Shown piece by piece: positions 46,221 to 58,099 of a stretch of DNA of 64,000 bases. The position numbers and the translations under genes were made by a program. The notes under the pieces were generated by a model. It had not been told where the DNA came from and did no database searches. It saw only the letters and a program-made list of their open reading frames with translations. Source of the stretch: Imbricaverruca yamaguchii. Its lineage: Eukaryota > Arthropoda > Thecostraca > Neoverrucidae. The stretch lies in assembly GCA_034440575.1 (NCBI GenBank), contig JAOTOL010001519.1:421501-485500 (forward strand), read 5' to 3'. The stretch's first letter is position 1. Each line of letters opens with the position of its first letter.

Positions 46221-46261
46221 CGTCTAACAACGTGTGTGTAAGCAAAAGTTACACACACGTT
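46201..46261. repeat. 13-bp stem hairpin with extra direct copy
   Basis: AACGTGTGTGTAA (46229-46241), loop GCAAAAG, TTACACACACGTT (46249-46261): a perfect 13-bp stem. A direct copy of AACGTGTGTGTAA lies just upstream at 46201-46213. Confidence 0.88.
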
Positions 46262-46777
46262 GCGCTACGTGACTTGTATATGCACAACACGAACATGTAC
46301 AAAAATCATGGATCGCATCCTCGCTGACAGAATGCCGCTTTCTGCACCATCGGGATGGCCTCGGAATTGATTCATGCAGTATTCTGGAACATACCTCCCG
46401 CTATGCTGAACAGCATTGCATGGCCTAAGGTCGGTAGGAACGACTACATTCTTATAACATGGGCGAAAATACCCTGATACAAATTACGAAGTATATGTTT
46501 ACCGTCACAAGACTACGCTATCTCATGACACCACTCACATCGAAACCTCGCAATTCTGGTGGAGCCTTAAGCCCTCTTGTCACACAGGGCACCGGGCCTT
46601 GGCGAAATGTTGCCAGTATCCCGGTCTTGGTCACTGAATATCACGCTTAACAGGATGAGGCAGCCATGCGGGTGTAGACGGCGAATCTTGGCCTTACAAT
46701 TCCAAACCTGAGCTTCAACTGTATGGCGAGTAGGGACAATGGCGACTATCAGCTAAATCATATCCAGAGCAGTCCTA

Positions 46778-47559
46778 ACACTCGCACGTCCGGAGGTCTG
46801 CGCCAACTTCGCATGTCCGGGGGGCAGATGTCTGCCCCCTAAGATCTCTAGAAGTATGCTAGCTAGCGACAAACGGAAAGCGGCGTTGGATAGCTGGTGA
46901 CGGGCTCTATGGAAAGTGCTGCGGTCATTTTTTTCGTTCAGGTCAACATTCAGGTCACTGGGTCATCATAGGTCACATTCGACCAGATCAGGCGGGACTC
47001 AGATATTGCCACATATCCCAAGAACTCTAACAGATAGAAACAAACGGCGAAGCTATTCGACAGTCCTTGAAATGCGCTACCGACAATAGGCGGTGTAATT
47101 TAAGGTCAGGTCAACCGAAACTCAGGTCAAGGTCATGAAGTCTGACCCAAGGTAGGTCATGAAGTCGCCTAGGGAGGTCATGTAATGTATCAATCGACAC
47201 GTCTTGGCGATACAAGCATGGCCGCATGGCCGCGACCTGACCTAAGGTCAATGCTACGAAAAACCCCGATATACATCTTATGGTTCTTGATGAGATCATG
47301 ACATGTTATAAGTTTGAAACCAATTGCCCAATTATTGTGGAAGTTATGCCACCTATAACTCCGAGTGTAGTTGGGTCACTTCGCCTGACCTGGTGATCTG
47401 ACCTGAGATGACCTAGGATTAAAAATGTACGAGGATATGCGGAAAAGACAAATGAACAGCTATGCAAGGTTTGGCCTTGCTAATCGGATTAGTTTGGCGG
47501 CAAATCAGGAAAAACCGTAGGGGGCAGATATCTGCCCCCCCCCCCGGACGTGCGCGTGA
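46778..47559. mobile_element. TIR element, ~780 bp, AGGTCA-rich
   Basis: Left end reads TA then ACACTCGCACGTCCGG; right end, reverse-complemented, reads TCACGCGCACGTCCGG, preceded by TA at 47560-47561, so the ends are inverted repeats with a possible TA target duplication. Just inside, both ends carry the palindromic block GGGGCAGATRTCTGCCCC (about 46828 and 47521). The left end has an internal duplication of CGCAYGTCCGG. No transposase ORF is present; size and structure fit a MITE or other non-autonomous DNA transposon. The interior carries about fifteen AGGTCA-type half-sites. Confidence 0.7.
46940..47414. promoter_or_regulatory. Cluster of ~15 AGGTCA/GGGTCA half-sites
   Basis: Sites seen: 46940, 46952, 46960, 46970, 47103, 47108, 47124, 47130, 47143 (reverse), 47154, 47175, 47238 (reverse), 47245, 47373, 47386 (reverse), 47399 (reverse), 47409 (reverse). 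AGGTCA is the core half-site of many nuclear receptors, and TCAAGGTCA at about 47127-47135 fits the extended monomer site of ERR/FTZ-F1-type receptors. Random expectation for AGGTCA on both strands in this span is well under one. Binding is not shown. Confidence 0.55.
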
Positions 47560-47564
47560 TAAAC

Positions 47565-48300
47565 TGCACGGTGATGAGAAATGATAATTTCAGCGCCTAT
47601 CACCATGACACACGCACCAATCTTTGGTGGAACTCCACCAGGCCCTCGGTCAAGATTAAGTAGTGTCGCGTTCTACAGCGATGTGAAACGAAGATACGGC
47701 TATCAGGCGCTGAACGTTTGGCTTCCAAATCCCGATCATAAGCCTCAATTATAGAACACGTGGAACGCTGGCGGCAATCACCAAAATCCTCTCGGAGCAA
47801 TCATAAATCACATCATGATGAATACTCGGAAGCCGCACGAGTCGCAGACCGATTATCACCAGCCACTCCATTAATGGCAGATCGATCCGGTTATCAAATA
47901 ACAACGCCACGATCATCACATATCGGTATATAGCGCTCGTCGAGCTGGTGGTGGGAGTCATGGGGTCTCGAGAGCTCCCCCATCCTGGTTTTCCCCGATG
48001 GGGTCCGAACAAGTAGACACAGAGGCACCAAATTTTCAGAAGCCATAATGCCTCTGTTTGGCATATTTTGTTAAGCTTTCAAATCTAGTTCATCAAAGCT
48101 CATTGACCTTGAAGAGGACAAAGGAAGTGTTCCAGAATATTCAAAGTGCCGCCAATGGTAGTAGTTGCAACATACACTGACCGAACTCAGATCTTGCTAT
48201 CCTTCCATCAACGCGAGCGAACTCCTAACTGGAAATGTTAAGCAAGGTCAAGGTTGCTGACCTGAGGTCTGGCCTTAGGTTTTCAATTGCTCGAACGACT
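47565..48300. other. No gene seen
   Basis: Unique-looking sequence. AAGGTCAAGGTTGCTGACCT at 48245-48264 adds three more half-sites outside the TIR element. Confidence 0.45.
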
Positions 48301-48309
48301 GCTGAGCAC

Positions 48310-48425
48310 GCTTACACACATGCATACACACATAAGTATACATGCACGCACACACATACAAACACCCGCACACACACACACACACACGAGTATATATATA
48401 AATATATATGTATATATGTATACAT
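48310..48425. repeat. (CA)n/(TA)n low-complexity tract
   Basis: Interrupted CACACA runs to about 48388, then TATATATAAATATATATGTA. Confidence 0.9.
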
Positions 48426-48429
48426 TTAT

Positions 48430-49055
48430 GTATCTAGACGTATTTATCTTTCTCTCGGAAGACTGGTATCTAGGGCTATATGGTGCCGTTTGAATTAGGT
48501 TGATCCATCAATCGATTGCTGCGATAGATCAGGTGGCATTAAACCATACTAAGTCAGTGTTTTACGACCAACAACCCAGTACATTCGAGACTGAACGCTA
48601 TACAGCTTCTTGAGTGGGTTCATCACTTAAACACGTTGTATCTCGGTGAACGCACACTTGCCCACTTCATCATCCATGCCATTCATGACAGTACTGCCTT
48701 TAAAATCACATTTTGCATGCCGAAACAATGCATAATGTTCCGCATGCTCGCGCATTGCCGAATCGCACGCGGTCTTTCCAATCGCTTTTTGTTTGCTGCG
48801 TATTCGACGGCTTGTTTTTCCGCACTTTCACCTCAGACACTGCTGTGATAAAGTGGATATCCAGTGTCCTCATTAATTTCCCGCGCTGTGGCAAAAACAA
48901 CTCGGAAACCCCAATATCCTCGAGCCGTATGAAGCCGGATCGCTCCCTCAAAGTCGGCAAGTTTTTGTCAAACTTTTTCAATTTTGAACACTAACAGTTC
49001 GACATCGGCATCGTTGATTCCCGGCCCGACGCAGCCGGTCGGCATGCGAAGGCAG
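48430..49055. other. No gene seen
   Basis: Unique-looking sequence. Frames 48636-48994 are not recognisable. Confidence 0.45.
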
Positions 49056-49057
49056 TT

Positions 49058-49835
49058 AGCACTGGCGGGTCGCCCACCCCACAGTGGGCGGTGTCGAACA
49101 CTGGCGGGTCGCCCACCCCACAGTGGGCGGTGTCCAACACTGGCGGGTCGCCCACCCCACAGTGGGCGGTGTCCAACACTGGCGGGTCGCCCACCCCACA
49201 GTGGGCGGTGTCCAACACTGGCGGGTCGCCCACCCCACAGTGGGCGGTGTCCAGCACTGGCGGGTCGCCCACCCCACAGTAGGCTGTGTCCAACACTTGC
49301 GGGTCGCCCACCCCACAGTGGGCGGTGTCCAACACTGGCGGGTCGCCCACCCCACAGTGGGCGGCGCCGAACACTGGCGGGTCGCCCACCCCACAGTGGG
49401 CGGTGTCCGCACTGACGGGTCGCCCACCCCACAGTGGGCGGTGTCCAGCACTGACGGGTCGCCCACCCCACAGTGGGCGGTGTCCAGCACTGGCGGGTCG
49501 CCCACCCACAGTGGGCGGTGTCCAGCACTGGCGGGTCGCCCACCCCACAGTGGGCGTGTCCAACACTGGCGGGTCGCCCACCCCACAGTGGGCGGTGTCC
49601 AGCACTGGCGGGTCGCCCACCCCACAGTAGGCTGTGTCCAACACTTGCGGGTCGCCCACCCCACAGTGGGCGGTGTCCAACACTGGCGGGTCGCCCACCC
49701 CACAGTGGGCGGTGTCCAACACTGGCGGGTCGCCCACCCCACAGTGGGCGGTGTCCAACACTGGCGGGTCGCCCACCCCACAGTGGGCGGTGTCCAACAC
49801 TGGCGGGTCGCCCACCCCACAGTGGGCGGTGTCGA
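49058..49835. repeat. 39-bp minisatellite, hairpin in every unit
   Basis: About twenty copies of a unit containing GGTGTCCAACACTGGCGGGT and CGCCCACCCCACAGTGGGCG. GCCCAC..GTGGGC forms a 6-bp stem with a 6-nt loop in each unit. A marker variant (CAGTAGGCTGTGTCCAACAC then TTGCGG) occurs at 49277 and 49625, 348 bp apart, i.e. nine units minus 3 bases, pointing to a nine-unit block duplication. Period 39 is a multiple of 3, so 13-residue repeats open several frames on both strands (up to 318 residues). Confidence 0.96.
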
Positions 49836-49849
49836 AACACTGGCGCGCC

Positions 49850-50885
49850 GGTATTGGCCTGTGATTCAGTCTGTCCTGCGCCAGTGCAGCGGGCTGGGTT
49901 CTCCGCTGACGCTGACCTCGCCAACGTCTCAGACCGACTATGGAGTGTTGCGCTGCTCTTGTGGAGTTTGTTGGGCTACGAACCCTGTTGAAGATACGTG
50001 GCTTTATTGCCGCTTTTGCCGTTAATGTTGCGAATCATCATGTCCAATGCATGTGCTTCATCTGACGCATTACACTTTCAAAGATCTGAGGTTAATTGTG
50101 TTCTACCGCTTTTAACATCTTCAACGAAATATGGCACAGCGTTGCGCTTTCATCGATAGCTTATTTGATTTTGCATCGCTTGAAGCTTAATTATTGTACA
50201 ACCGTTGGAGTATGACTTTAAGGAGTTCGTCATGACCATAATCATAATCAGTGTTAAAATGTACCACACTCTTGGCTTGTTAAGTTTGAACCCCTTCCTA
50301 TTCACTGTGATATGATCGTGAGGGTTGCTTTTGGCAGTTTTGATTTTTTTTTAGACAAGCCGTAGCTACCATTCGAGACATTACTTGTGCTTTTGTCATG
50401 CACCGTTTTTAGATGGGGGGTCTGAAACATTATGTCCTTGACACAACCTCGAATTAAAACCGTGAGGAAATAATCATGGGCATGTTCGTAATGAACGTTT
50501 CTGAAAGTAACAGACAAGGTGCTTGCATTAGGACGTGAACTGATTTTATTTCACCGTGATTTTTTCGCGGTCATATTTTGAAACTGTTTGTTTTTCAGGG
50601 AAACTTCAGCTGGTTCTCGTCTACAATTTGAAACATCTTTTTGTTTGCCACACATCCATTTTCCACACACAAACCTAACTTAGCTGCATAGGACAATGGC
50701 CAGGTGAGGTGTTATGAGATAACAGAGTAGTGTTGACGTTATTTTGCAAACTTACGAAATAATACACAAAACATCATTATCTAGGGATACAATTATACCA
50801 TTGGTGGCGAATTTGGGCCAAGCTCAATGTCAGTGCCACATACAAACGAATTAGCTGATTTGCTAGTCTCCATACAACAGTAATA
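49850..50885. other. No gene seen
   Basis: Unique-looking AT-leaning sequence. Confidence 0.5.
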
Positions 50886-50888
50886 TGT

Positions 50889-51241
<353 letters not shown>

Positions 51242-51244
51242 GTT

Positions 51245-51740
51245 CGTATTATAGTATGCATCGCATCTAACACCTCCCAAGTGAGAGCGACAAATAAGGT
51301 TGCTTTCGCCGACAATTCGGCGAAGACTGACGCGACATAATCACACTTAGCTGAGCGGGCGGCAGCGCACTGACCAGCTCCGTTCTACTCCTGGTTAGTT
51401 GTGAAAGGAGCTTTTGATCTGTTGCATCATCCCTACAAGGGGATGGGGAAGGTGAAGTTAAAGACTGTTCTGGATCGATTTAGAAGTAGATGGAGTAGAT
51501 ATATGGTAGATGTATGTACGGCCTCACTTCAATCATGACTCGTTATTGGTGTACAGTCACACGAATGTTTATTCAACAGATTGTTTCGCAGTAAAACCCT
51601 TGAAGTGCGCCAGCGCACGGAAATTAGCTAGCTCCACGGTGAGATACCAGCCACAGAGCCATTACAAGCCTGGCGTGCTGCGCCGTTTATTACCGAGGTG
51701 ATTGCGCCGCCTTAGGTCACGACCTCGCTTCAACACCAGC
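51245..51740. other. No gene seen
   Basis: Unique-looking sequence. Confidence 0.45.
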
Positions 51741-51744
51741 GCCA

Positions 51745-52300
51745 GCGGCATATGTAGCCATCGACCGCGGCCGGCGCGCGCCTCCGTCGCTGCCGACGCG
51801 CCGTCGGCGACCGCCAGTCGGTCGTCGGCGCCGTCGGGCAGAGGTGGCAACCGGCGACAGCCGACGATCCCGTCGGGTCTCCGCGGTCTCCGGGCGTCGA
51901 GCGTGGTGGGGACGGCCGGTTCCGGTCTCGCACTGACTCAGGCGCCGGTGTGACCGCGGTAGGTCGCCGTGGCGCACAGCCCGAGGGTGTGGATCGGGTC
52001 AGGAGACGGTCGGAGACGGTAGCGGAACGCCGGCGGATGCAGCTCCGGTCTGGAGACAATCGGAGACAACGGTGAACCTCCTGCGGGTGCAGGCGCGGTC
52101 CGGAGACAATCGGAGGCCAAAGCGGGTCATCTGTGGGAGCAGTCTCCGTGCGGAGACGATCCGACGCCGTAGCGAGCTTCCTGTGAGTGCAGGCCGGTTC
52201 GGGGACCAGAGCGCACCTCTTGCAGACACAGCTTCGATCCAGAGCCAACCGGCGACTACAGCAGATCGGTGACGGATATTGGCGTTTCGCTGTCATGTCA
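51745..52300. repeat. CpG-rich island with degenerate ~60-bp repeat
   Basis: CpG-dense from 51765. From about 51985 a degenerate unit recurs: CGGTCTGGAGACAATCGGAG, CGGTCCGGAGACAATCGGAG, GTGCGGAGACGATCCGACGC, GGTTCGGGGACCAGAGCGCA, spaced about 55-65 bp. Probably an island that includes an old tandem repeat. Confidence 0.65.
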
Positions 52301-52379
52301 AGGTCACCAGCGACACAACTCCGTGTCGAGTTGAGCTGGTCGCCACGCGTTCACCTGAGGCACATCGATTCAACAGGAC

Positions 52380-52673
52380 GGTCCGTGCGGGTGGCGCTGT
52401 GAACTGACCCCCATCCCACCATCCACAAACCCCCAGCGGGCTACTGCCGACCCCGAGCTCGCCCCCCAGCCCGGCTGTGCGAGTGGCGCAGTAAACTGAC
52501 TCTATCAGCTACCAGCCTCTAGCCGCCGACTGCCGATTCCGAGCTCGGCCCAGCCCTTCCCCGAGTATCAGCGACACCAGCTAGCCCAACAGACACACAG
52601 ACTCGGACGCCACCGGCCAGGTCCAAGACACTGCCGGGGACACACACAGCTGCTGGTTCGGTCATACGACAAG
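52380..52673 (+). other. Possible non-coding first exon with consensus donor
   Basis: AAG|GTGAGT at 52671-52679 is a near-perfect splice donor. It lies at the end of a C-rich, leader-like stretch with no long frame, about 370 bp downstream of a CpG island (51745-52300). This arrangement is typical of a 5' untranslated first exon; the gene would lie to the right, but I find no coding exon there. Confidence 0.25.
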
Positions 52674-52679
52674 GTGAGT

Positions 52680-53800
52680 TTCCGTGCATTGTATTTTGCT
52701 TGGGTCAGTTCTTTGGGCATGCGACTGCATATGTATTGGGCTTGCGTGGGTAGCGTGCGGGGAAAAGGTAGCCGAAAATTCGTCGCCAGGTAATATTCGA
52801 TTAGCAATGCTTTGAAGGTCGACGTCAGCAACGCTCGTTATCAGGTTACACGAGCTTCTGATGGGAATGTTTACAGCTTTCATACCTGAATAACGCGTTG
52901 ATTGGGACGCTGCAGGCAGTCTAGGCAGAAAGGGCAAGCTCAGTGCACTTTACTTCCAGCACCAGCGTTTCATCTCCTTGAGTGCATCTTCTCAAGTGTT
53001 TCCACAGTCTTCGCCTTCAAGCACTCACGCAGCGCTAAGGTGATTTCAGACGTGATGCATCCACCAAATCGCGTTGCCGAAGGCAGAAATAGAGAGTGTC
53101 ATCCCTCCCTGGTTCTGGGCCCGAGACCGCGGAACACTCGCCCGGCATGTTGCCACCTCCCCACCCTGAACGGATGGCTGGTTCCGGCTGCAGCGCCAAT
53201 GCGATGCGCGAGCATGCCGCCCGCCACCAGCGGCTTTCTTTCGGTATGCGTCTGACGCAATGGCTAAGTAGACATCGGGGCATCTCCAGTTAAAGGAAGA
53301 AAACTGGTGAGTTCTGATAGCAGTCTAGAACTCTGAAATAACATCCATAGGTTAGCATGGCGTCTTTGCGACAAGCACGCCAGAACTTTCACAAGTGTAC
53401 CCGCAAATAATATGCAGGTACAATGCATACCACTATATCTTCATATAAGGTTATGCGAAGATTGTTTGTGAAAATTAGATGTCAATTTCGTTGCCACTGA
53501 CGCTGATGGATTGCAAGCATTGTGAACTTGTCATATGCCTGGTGTATCCAAAGCTTGGTGGTACTCATCCGCTGTTTATCGCCCTAACCTTGTCGGTTTA
53601 GTACAGTTTAGTGGCCCAAACGACTTCCGGTTGCAGGTGTGGTGGGTGCGGACAAGACCGTGCAGTACGGACTTGTTACCATATTGAAAGTGAGACAGTC
53701 AGTTATTTCTGGAATTGTTTGTATTCAATTTTGCATGCATCAACCAAAAACCATGGAGAACGCGGTCGGCCGCCAGCCGGCATCCGTGCCTATAGCATCG
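52680..53800. other. No gene established
   Basis: Unique-looking sequence. The 117-residue plus frame at 52902-53255 is not recognisable. Confidence 0.45.
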
Positions 53801-53809
53801 AATGCAACA

Positions 53810-54035
53810 AGGTCGAAAGTTAATGAAGCCGAATGGAACAAGAACGAAGGTGGAATAGCGTTGAATAGAATTGGGTTGAAATGCAGCTGAACATAGGAAG
53901 GGTTGGACTCGTGCGAAATGGAACAATGTCGATAGAGGAATAGGGTCGAATGATACAAGGTGGAAGTATAATAGAATCGAATGCAATAACGCCAGAAATG
54001 GAAAGAGCCGGAGGAGCGACGCATGAAGTTCGAAA
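53810..54035. repeat. Degenerate GAATRGRRT low-complexity tract
   Basis: Loose repeats of GAATGGAACAAG, GGAATAGCGTTGAATAGAAT and GGAATAGGGTCGAATGAT, period about 10 bp and poorly preserved. Confidence 0.5.
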
Positions 54036-54076
54036 TGAGGAATCGAACATCCATTTATCACTGGGCGCACCTATTA

Positions 54077-54077
<1 letters not shown>

Positions 54078-54142
<65 letters not shown>

Positions 54143-54250
54143 ACATTTCCCGTTACAACTAACTACTAAATCTACTATATCTGCCTCTACCACATCTACC
54201 TTTACTACATCTACCACATACCACATCTACCACATACCACAACTCTTTAC
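54078..54250. repeat. (TA)n tract and CTACCACAT array
   Basis: About 30 TA units (54079-54140), then a short degenerate array of TACCACATCTACC-like units to 54250. Confidence 0.9.
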
Positions 54251-54259
54251 CACATGAAC

Positions 54260-55540
54260 GGATGGCATCTTGTTCACCACATGATTTGCATGATTTGCTT
54301 GGACGTAATTGAAACGGTGTCAAGGCATTGGACACAAGAGCAGACAACGTAGAGTGAAGGAAGCCATCTATATGTAAACGAGGTCTGAACAAACAATGAA
54401 CCGGAATATATGGAAGGCGCGAATATTCACTGGCTGGCTGTAATTGCCGAACGGCAGAAAACGATTATTCACGAAGCTCATCGTCATCCTTATCTTTATA
54501 AAAATATTAAGTTAAAACGTCTGAAGGTGGACCAATTGCAATCCACAGCTTCAAATCGTGCTCAAACCGCATTCGAGTATGCAATGTGTTCATTCGGTTG
54601 TGCCTTACAAGGGCGATGGACGAGGAAGAGGACTCCCTCGAAATGCACCTCCAATATCGGAATAATGCTAGGCTTCGTGGTCTTATTAAGCTGTCTACTA
54701 TATATACAAGCTACTCGGGTCCCTTCGCTCCCATGCAGCCTGTTCCTGAGGAGGGATTGGGCGTGGTCATTTCACGCCTGAGCGTGCGGTGCGAATGCCA
54801 TTACGCTACACAGATATAGCATCGGGCATCTCCAACCCCAAAGCTTTTCCCGAATGTTTCGATTCAACTTAATGTTGGCCTACAATACCTTCAGCCCGCC
54901 ACGAGCAGACACGTGTGCAGCGCTCCGCAAAAAGAGATCTTGTAGTTTTAGAGTTTGCAAATATTTTCATGTTGCATCCTCATCTGCATGTGTGATCAAG
55001 ATCCGCCCGCGTTACGGGTTTTGATCATCCCCCACAGACGCCACTGTCCCTAAGGATGAGGTCGGGACGGTTGCTGTCCCTGATGCCGCGGTCTCGTCGG
55101 TTACTACACTTTCTTCGGACCCATCACCGCCTTTATAAACTCATCTCTCACGAATATTTTCATTCCGGGCAGGTGACACTTGTTGCCTGCACGACACTGC
55201 ACAGCCGGTACTGGACAGAAGTGAAAAGAAAATGAAACTTCCAGAGCCCGATCACGTTAGTTAGTCCATTCCTCCGTCCAGTTCGTCCTTGCCTTCCTTG
55301 ATCCCGTCGCTCGGTTCCGTCACCGGGCGGCCATCTTCTCCAGTTCCGCTTCCCCTGTTACGTCATACGTATTTGTTACCTGCTACACGTGACAGTCTAT
55401 TAGTGACGCAATGTGTACACTGTGCACCACCACGTTTGCAATAGTTTATTTGCAATGCACTTGATTTCTTTGAAATATTTCCAACAAATACGTCTGGCAA
55501 GACAACACGTGCGCATACCAACCGTGCGTATGCCGTGCGT
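54260..55540. other. No gene established
   Basis: Unique-looking sequence. A 123-residue frame at 54410-54781 has no recognisable domain. TGATCAA..TTGATCA inverted repeats with inner CCCG/CGGG pairs lie at about 54986-55026. Confidence 0.45.
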
Positions 55541-55549
55541 TGGGTCCTC

Positions 55550-55738
55550 TCAGATCCTGTTCGGCGTGGAGGAGGGGTAACTGCTGAAGGATTTAGGGGA
55601 GGAGGGTATGGTAATTCCTCTTAGATCCTGTTAGGCGGTGAGGAAGGGTAACTACTGAAGGGGTTGAGGGAAGGAGGGTATGAGGATTCATATCAGACCC
55701 TGTTGGGCGCTGAGGAGGGGAAACTGCTGGCGCATGAT
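55550..55738. repeat. ~71-bp tandem repeat, 2.7 copies
   Basis: AGATCCTGTT at 55552 and 55623 and AGACCCTGTT at 55695 begin units that share GAGGAGGGGTAACTGCTGAA and AGGGAAGGAGGGTATG. Periods 71 and 72 bp. Confidence 0.92.
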
Positions 55739-55885
55739 AATTGAGTTTCCAATGATTTCAAGTCGCTTCCTCTTGTTTTCATACATCAGCGGGCTGATGT
55801 TGTTCAATGAGTCGCGTATTCGGTTCTGTCCGTGTTCTTGGCGAGTGTGAGTAGTATGGTAATGCAGGTGGTAGGTAGGTCGTCG

Positions 55886-55887
<2 letters not shown>

Positions 55888-55960
<73 letters not shown>

Positions 55961-56080
55961 TATGTATATATATATATAATGTTTTTATATCATGCATATG
56001 CATATGTATATATACACATATCCATGCACATATACGCATATACATGAAACATAAACTCTATATATATGTATATATATATA
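55888..56080. repeat. (TA)n-rich tract
   Basis: About 40 TA units to 55968, then AT/GT/AC-rich interrupted sequence with ATATATGTATATATATAT near 56060. Confidence 0.93.
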
Positions 56081-56139
56081 TATCATGTGCGTGACTATGC
56101 CACGGTGGCGTTGCATACCAACGTCAGAGCAGGCGTCAG

Positions 56140-57130
56140 CTGTCTCGTGTGCTGTCCACCAGACGTGTCGGCTGGCAGCACGTGCTGTCTGTCAGCAGGC
56201 CGACTCGGCGGGGCGTCCCTGCGCCACCGGCTACGCTGTCGCCTGCGCGCCACGCGCTCGCCGCCCGCTCCGCCAGCAGGCCCGCTCGGCCGGCTGCGCC
56301 GTCCGCTCCGCCACCCGCCGCGCAGCCCCGCTCCGCCGCCCGCTCCGCCGCCCGCTCCGCCGCCCGCTCCGCCGCCCGCTCCGCCGCCCGCTCCGCCACC
56401 CGCTCCGCCGCCCCAGGTCCGGTGTCACGTCGCCGCGGGCGTCTGCGCCGGCGGGGTTCTCGGACTCCCCGCGTGGCGCCGGGGACAGGCGCTGTTACGT
56501 TAGCGCCGGGGGCAGGCGCCGTTACGTTAGCCGCGTCGACCGGAGACACGAGCCAGACGCTGCGGCAGTCTGGCCGGATCGGGGCAGGATCTCTGGCCGT
56601 CGCTGTCCCGCCGGCTGTCCCGCCGGCTGTCCCGCGGCGGCTCGTCGTCTTCCGGTGCAGGGCGTGCGGCCGGTAACGACTCGCCGACGGCGATTTCCGC
56701 GGAGCAGTCGGAGTGTGTGGGGGGGGGGAGGGCGGGGGGCAGAACGGGAACAGTATAAGAATCGGTGATGAACGTCGAACGACGGCCGACCCGGGTGGCG
56801 CCACCAGCGTAAGCAGCACGATTTATCAGCTGTGTTTGGCGCCACGATGGCCGGGTGACACGGCCATTCGTTTCGCGCGCAATTTCCGGATTCTGTGCCG
56901 GCGAGCCGCCGCCGGCGGCGGCAGCGGCCAGCTTGCCGATGCGCTTCCTATATTCCACAGCCATTTCTCAGCCGGGCGCGCTCATAAAGAATAACTGGCC
57001 GTCGGCCATCACACATCATCCGGCGTGTATTGCCTGCCAGCCTTCTTTGCCGCGGCGCACACGCCTTGAATACGGGCCGGGCCGCCCAGACACGTGACGC
57101 GGAAATCGGATCGGTCAACACGCGCCGCGG
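56140..57130. other. CpG-rich island
   Basis: Long CpG-dense stretch containing the 12-bp array (56325-56415). Many overlapping frames on both strands; none has a recognisable domain. The right part (56760-57130) is less repetitive. Candidate island promoter. Confidence 0.5.
56325..56415. repeat. 12-bp minisatellite (CCCGCTCCGCCG)n
   Basis: About seven perfect copies of CCCGCTCCGCCG with diverged flanks. Pro/Ala/Arg frames are artefacts. Confidence 0.95.
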
Positions 57131-57905
57131 CGGCTCAGGCAGACATTACACCGCGCCCATTGTCGACGGCAGTGCGGAAGTCGACGGCCATTATGCTGAT
57201 CTGGATTAGACAGTTGAGCCGCATCGATTTGTCTCCGCGGTGCTTTATGACATGCAGTTCGGCAAATGTTCTATGTTGAGAAAGGATCTGGTATGTTGAT
57301 TGGTGTTATAAATCATGGAGCAATTTTCCGCATGGCTGGGAGTCGTTCCTTGCAACTGTTAGCCCATTCACTTGCACGCTTCATTAGGGCGAGTCTATGG
57401 TTTTCCCGCAATTCATTAGAGCGATAAAATATGGCCGCAGATTTCTGAAATCACACTGCCGTTCAGTTCGCCACCGTCGGCGATTCACTTCAGCGTTGGA
57501 ACGTTTTCTCCGTTTAATCAAAACGCGCCTTGCACGCTTATCAGCAACTCCCACCGACCACGAGCGTATTTTTCTTGCACGGGCCCGGAGGATCGGATTG
57601 CGTCCCGGAAATAAATCCCCAGATACACCGAGTTTAATTTACGTGTCACTCTTCCCTCCTTTTCATTATCCTCGGATCAGGAGTGGACCGGGCGGTGGCG
57701 GGTCGATACGATGCCGAGCCGGCGGCTCTGCTACACACAGACCTCGGCGACGGCTCCCGCACCCTGGGGAGTACCGGTCCGGTGCGGGGGAACACAGGCA
57801 GATGGGTAGATGGGCGGCGAATAATGCCACAGTGTGGGTTCGGCGATTGCGGTGAATGGTTTGCAGGCGTGTTTTTGTTTTGTTTTTATGTGTTTTTAAT
57901 TGCCG
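57130..57905. other. No gene established
   Basis: A 152-residue plus frame (57397-57855) spans unique sequence; its first 60 residues are basic (RAIKYGRRFLKSHCRS). No family is recognised. Confidence 0.4.
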
Positions 57906-57909
57906 TCAT

Positions 57910-58098
57910 GGTCATGTCCTTCCGGGGGCGAGTGGCCTAGGGGTAAGTTGCTCGTCTCGCAATCGAAAGATTGTGGGTTCGAGTCTCACCTGTCGCTACT
58001 CTTCGCCCGCGACCAATCGGCGTGAGAGATTGGCGACGCTACATGACTCAACGGTCGGTGTGTCGTAAAACCAATAACCAACCAGGTCATGTCCTTCC
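57910..58098 (+). mobile_element. tRNA-derived SINE, family S1, copy 2, with 14-bp TSD
   Basis: Body 57924-58084 is flanked by perfect repeats GGTCATGTCCTTCC (57910-57923 and 58085-58098). Box A TGGCCTAGGGG (57933-57943), box B GGTTCGAGTC (57976-57985). The anticodon-loop position reads CTCGCAA. The body matches copy 1 closely, for example CTCACCTGTCGCTACTCTTC and GCGTGAGAGATTGGCGACGC. Tail TGTCGTAAAACCAATAACCA plus ACCA. It lacks long poly-A; the end is a short ACCA-type repeat. Confidence 0.96.
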
Positions 58099-58099
58099 T

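Noticed and set aside
48968..49924. 318-residue minus-strand and 313-residue plus-strand frames
   Set aside because: 39-bp minisatellite translations; small deletions between units would break any real frame.
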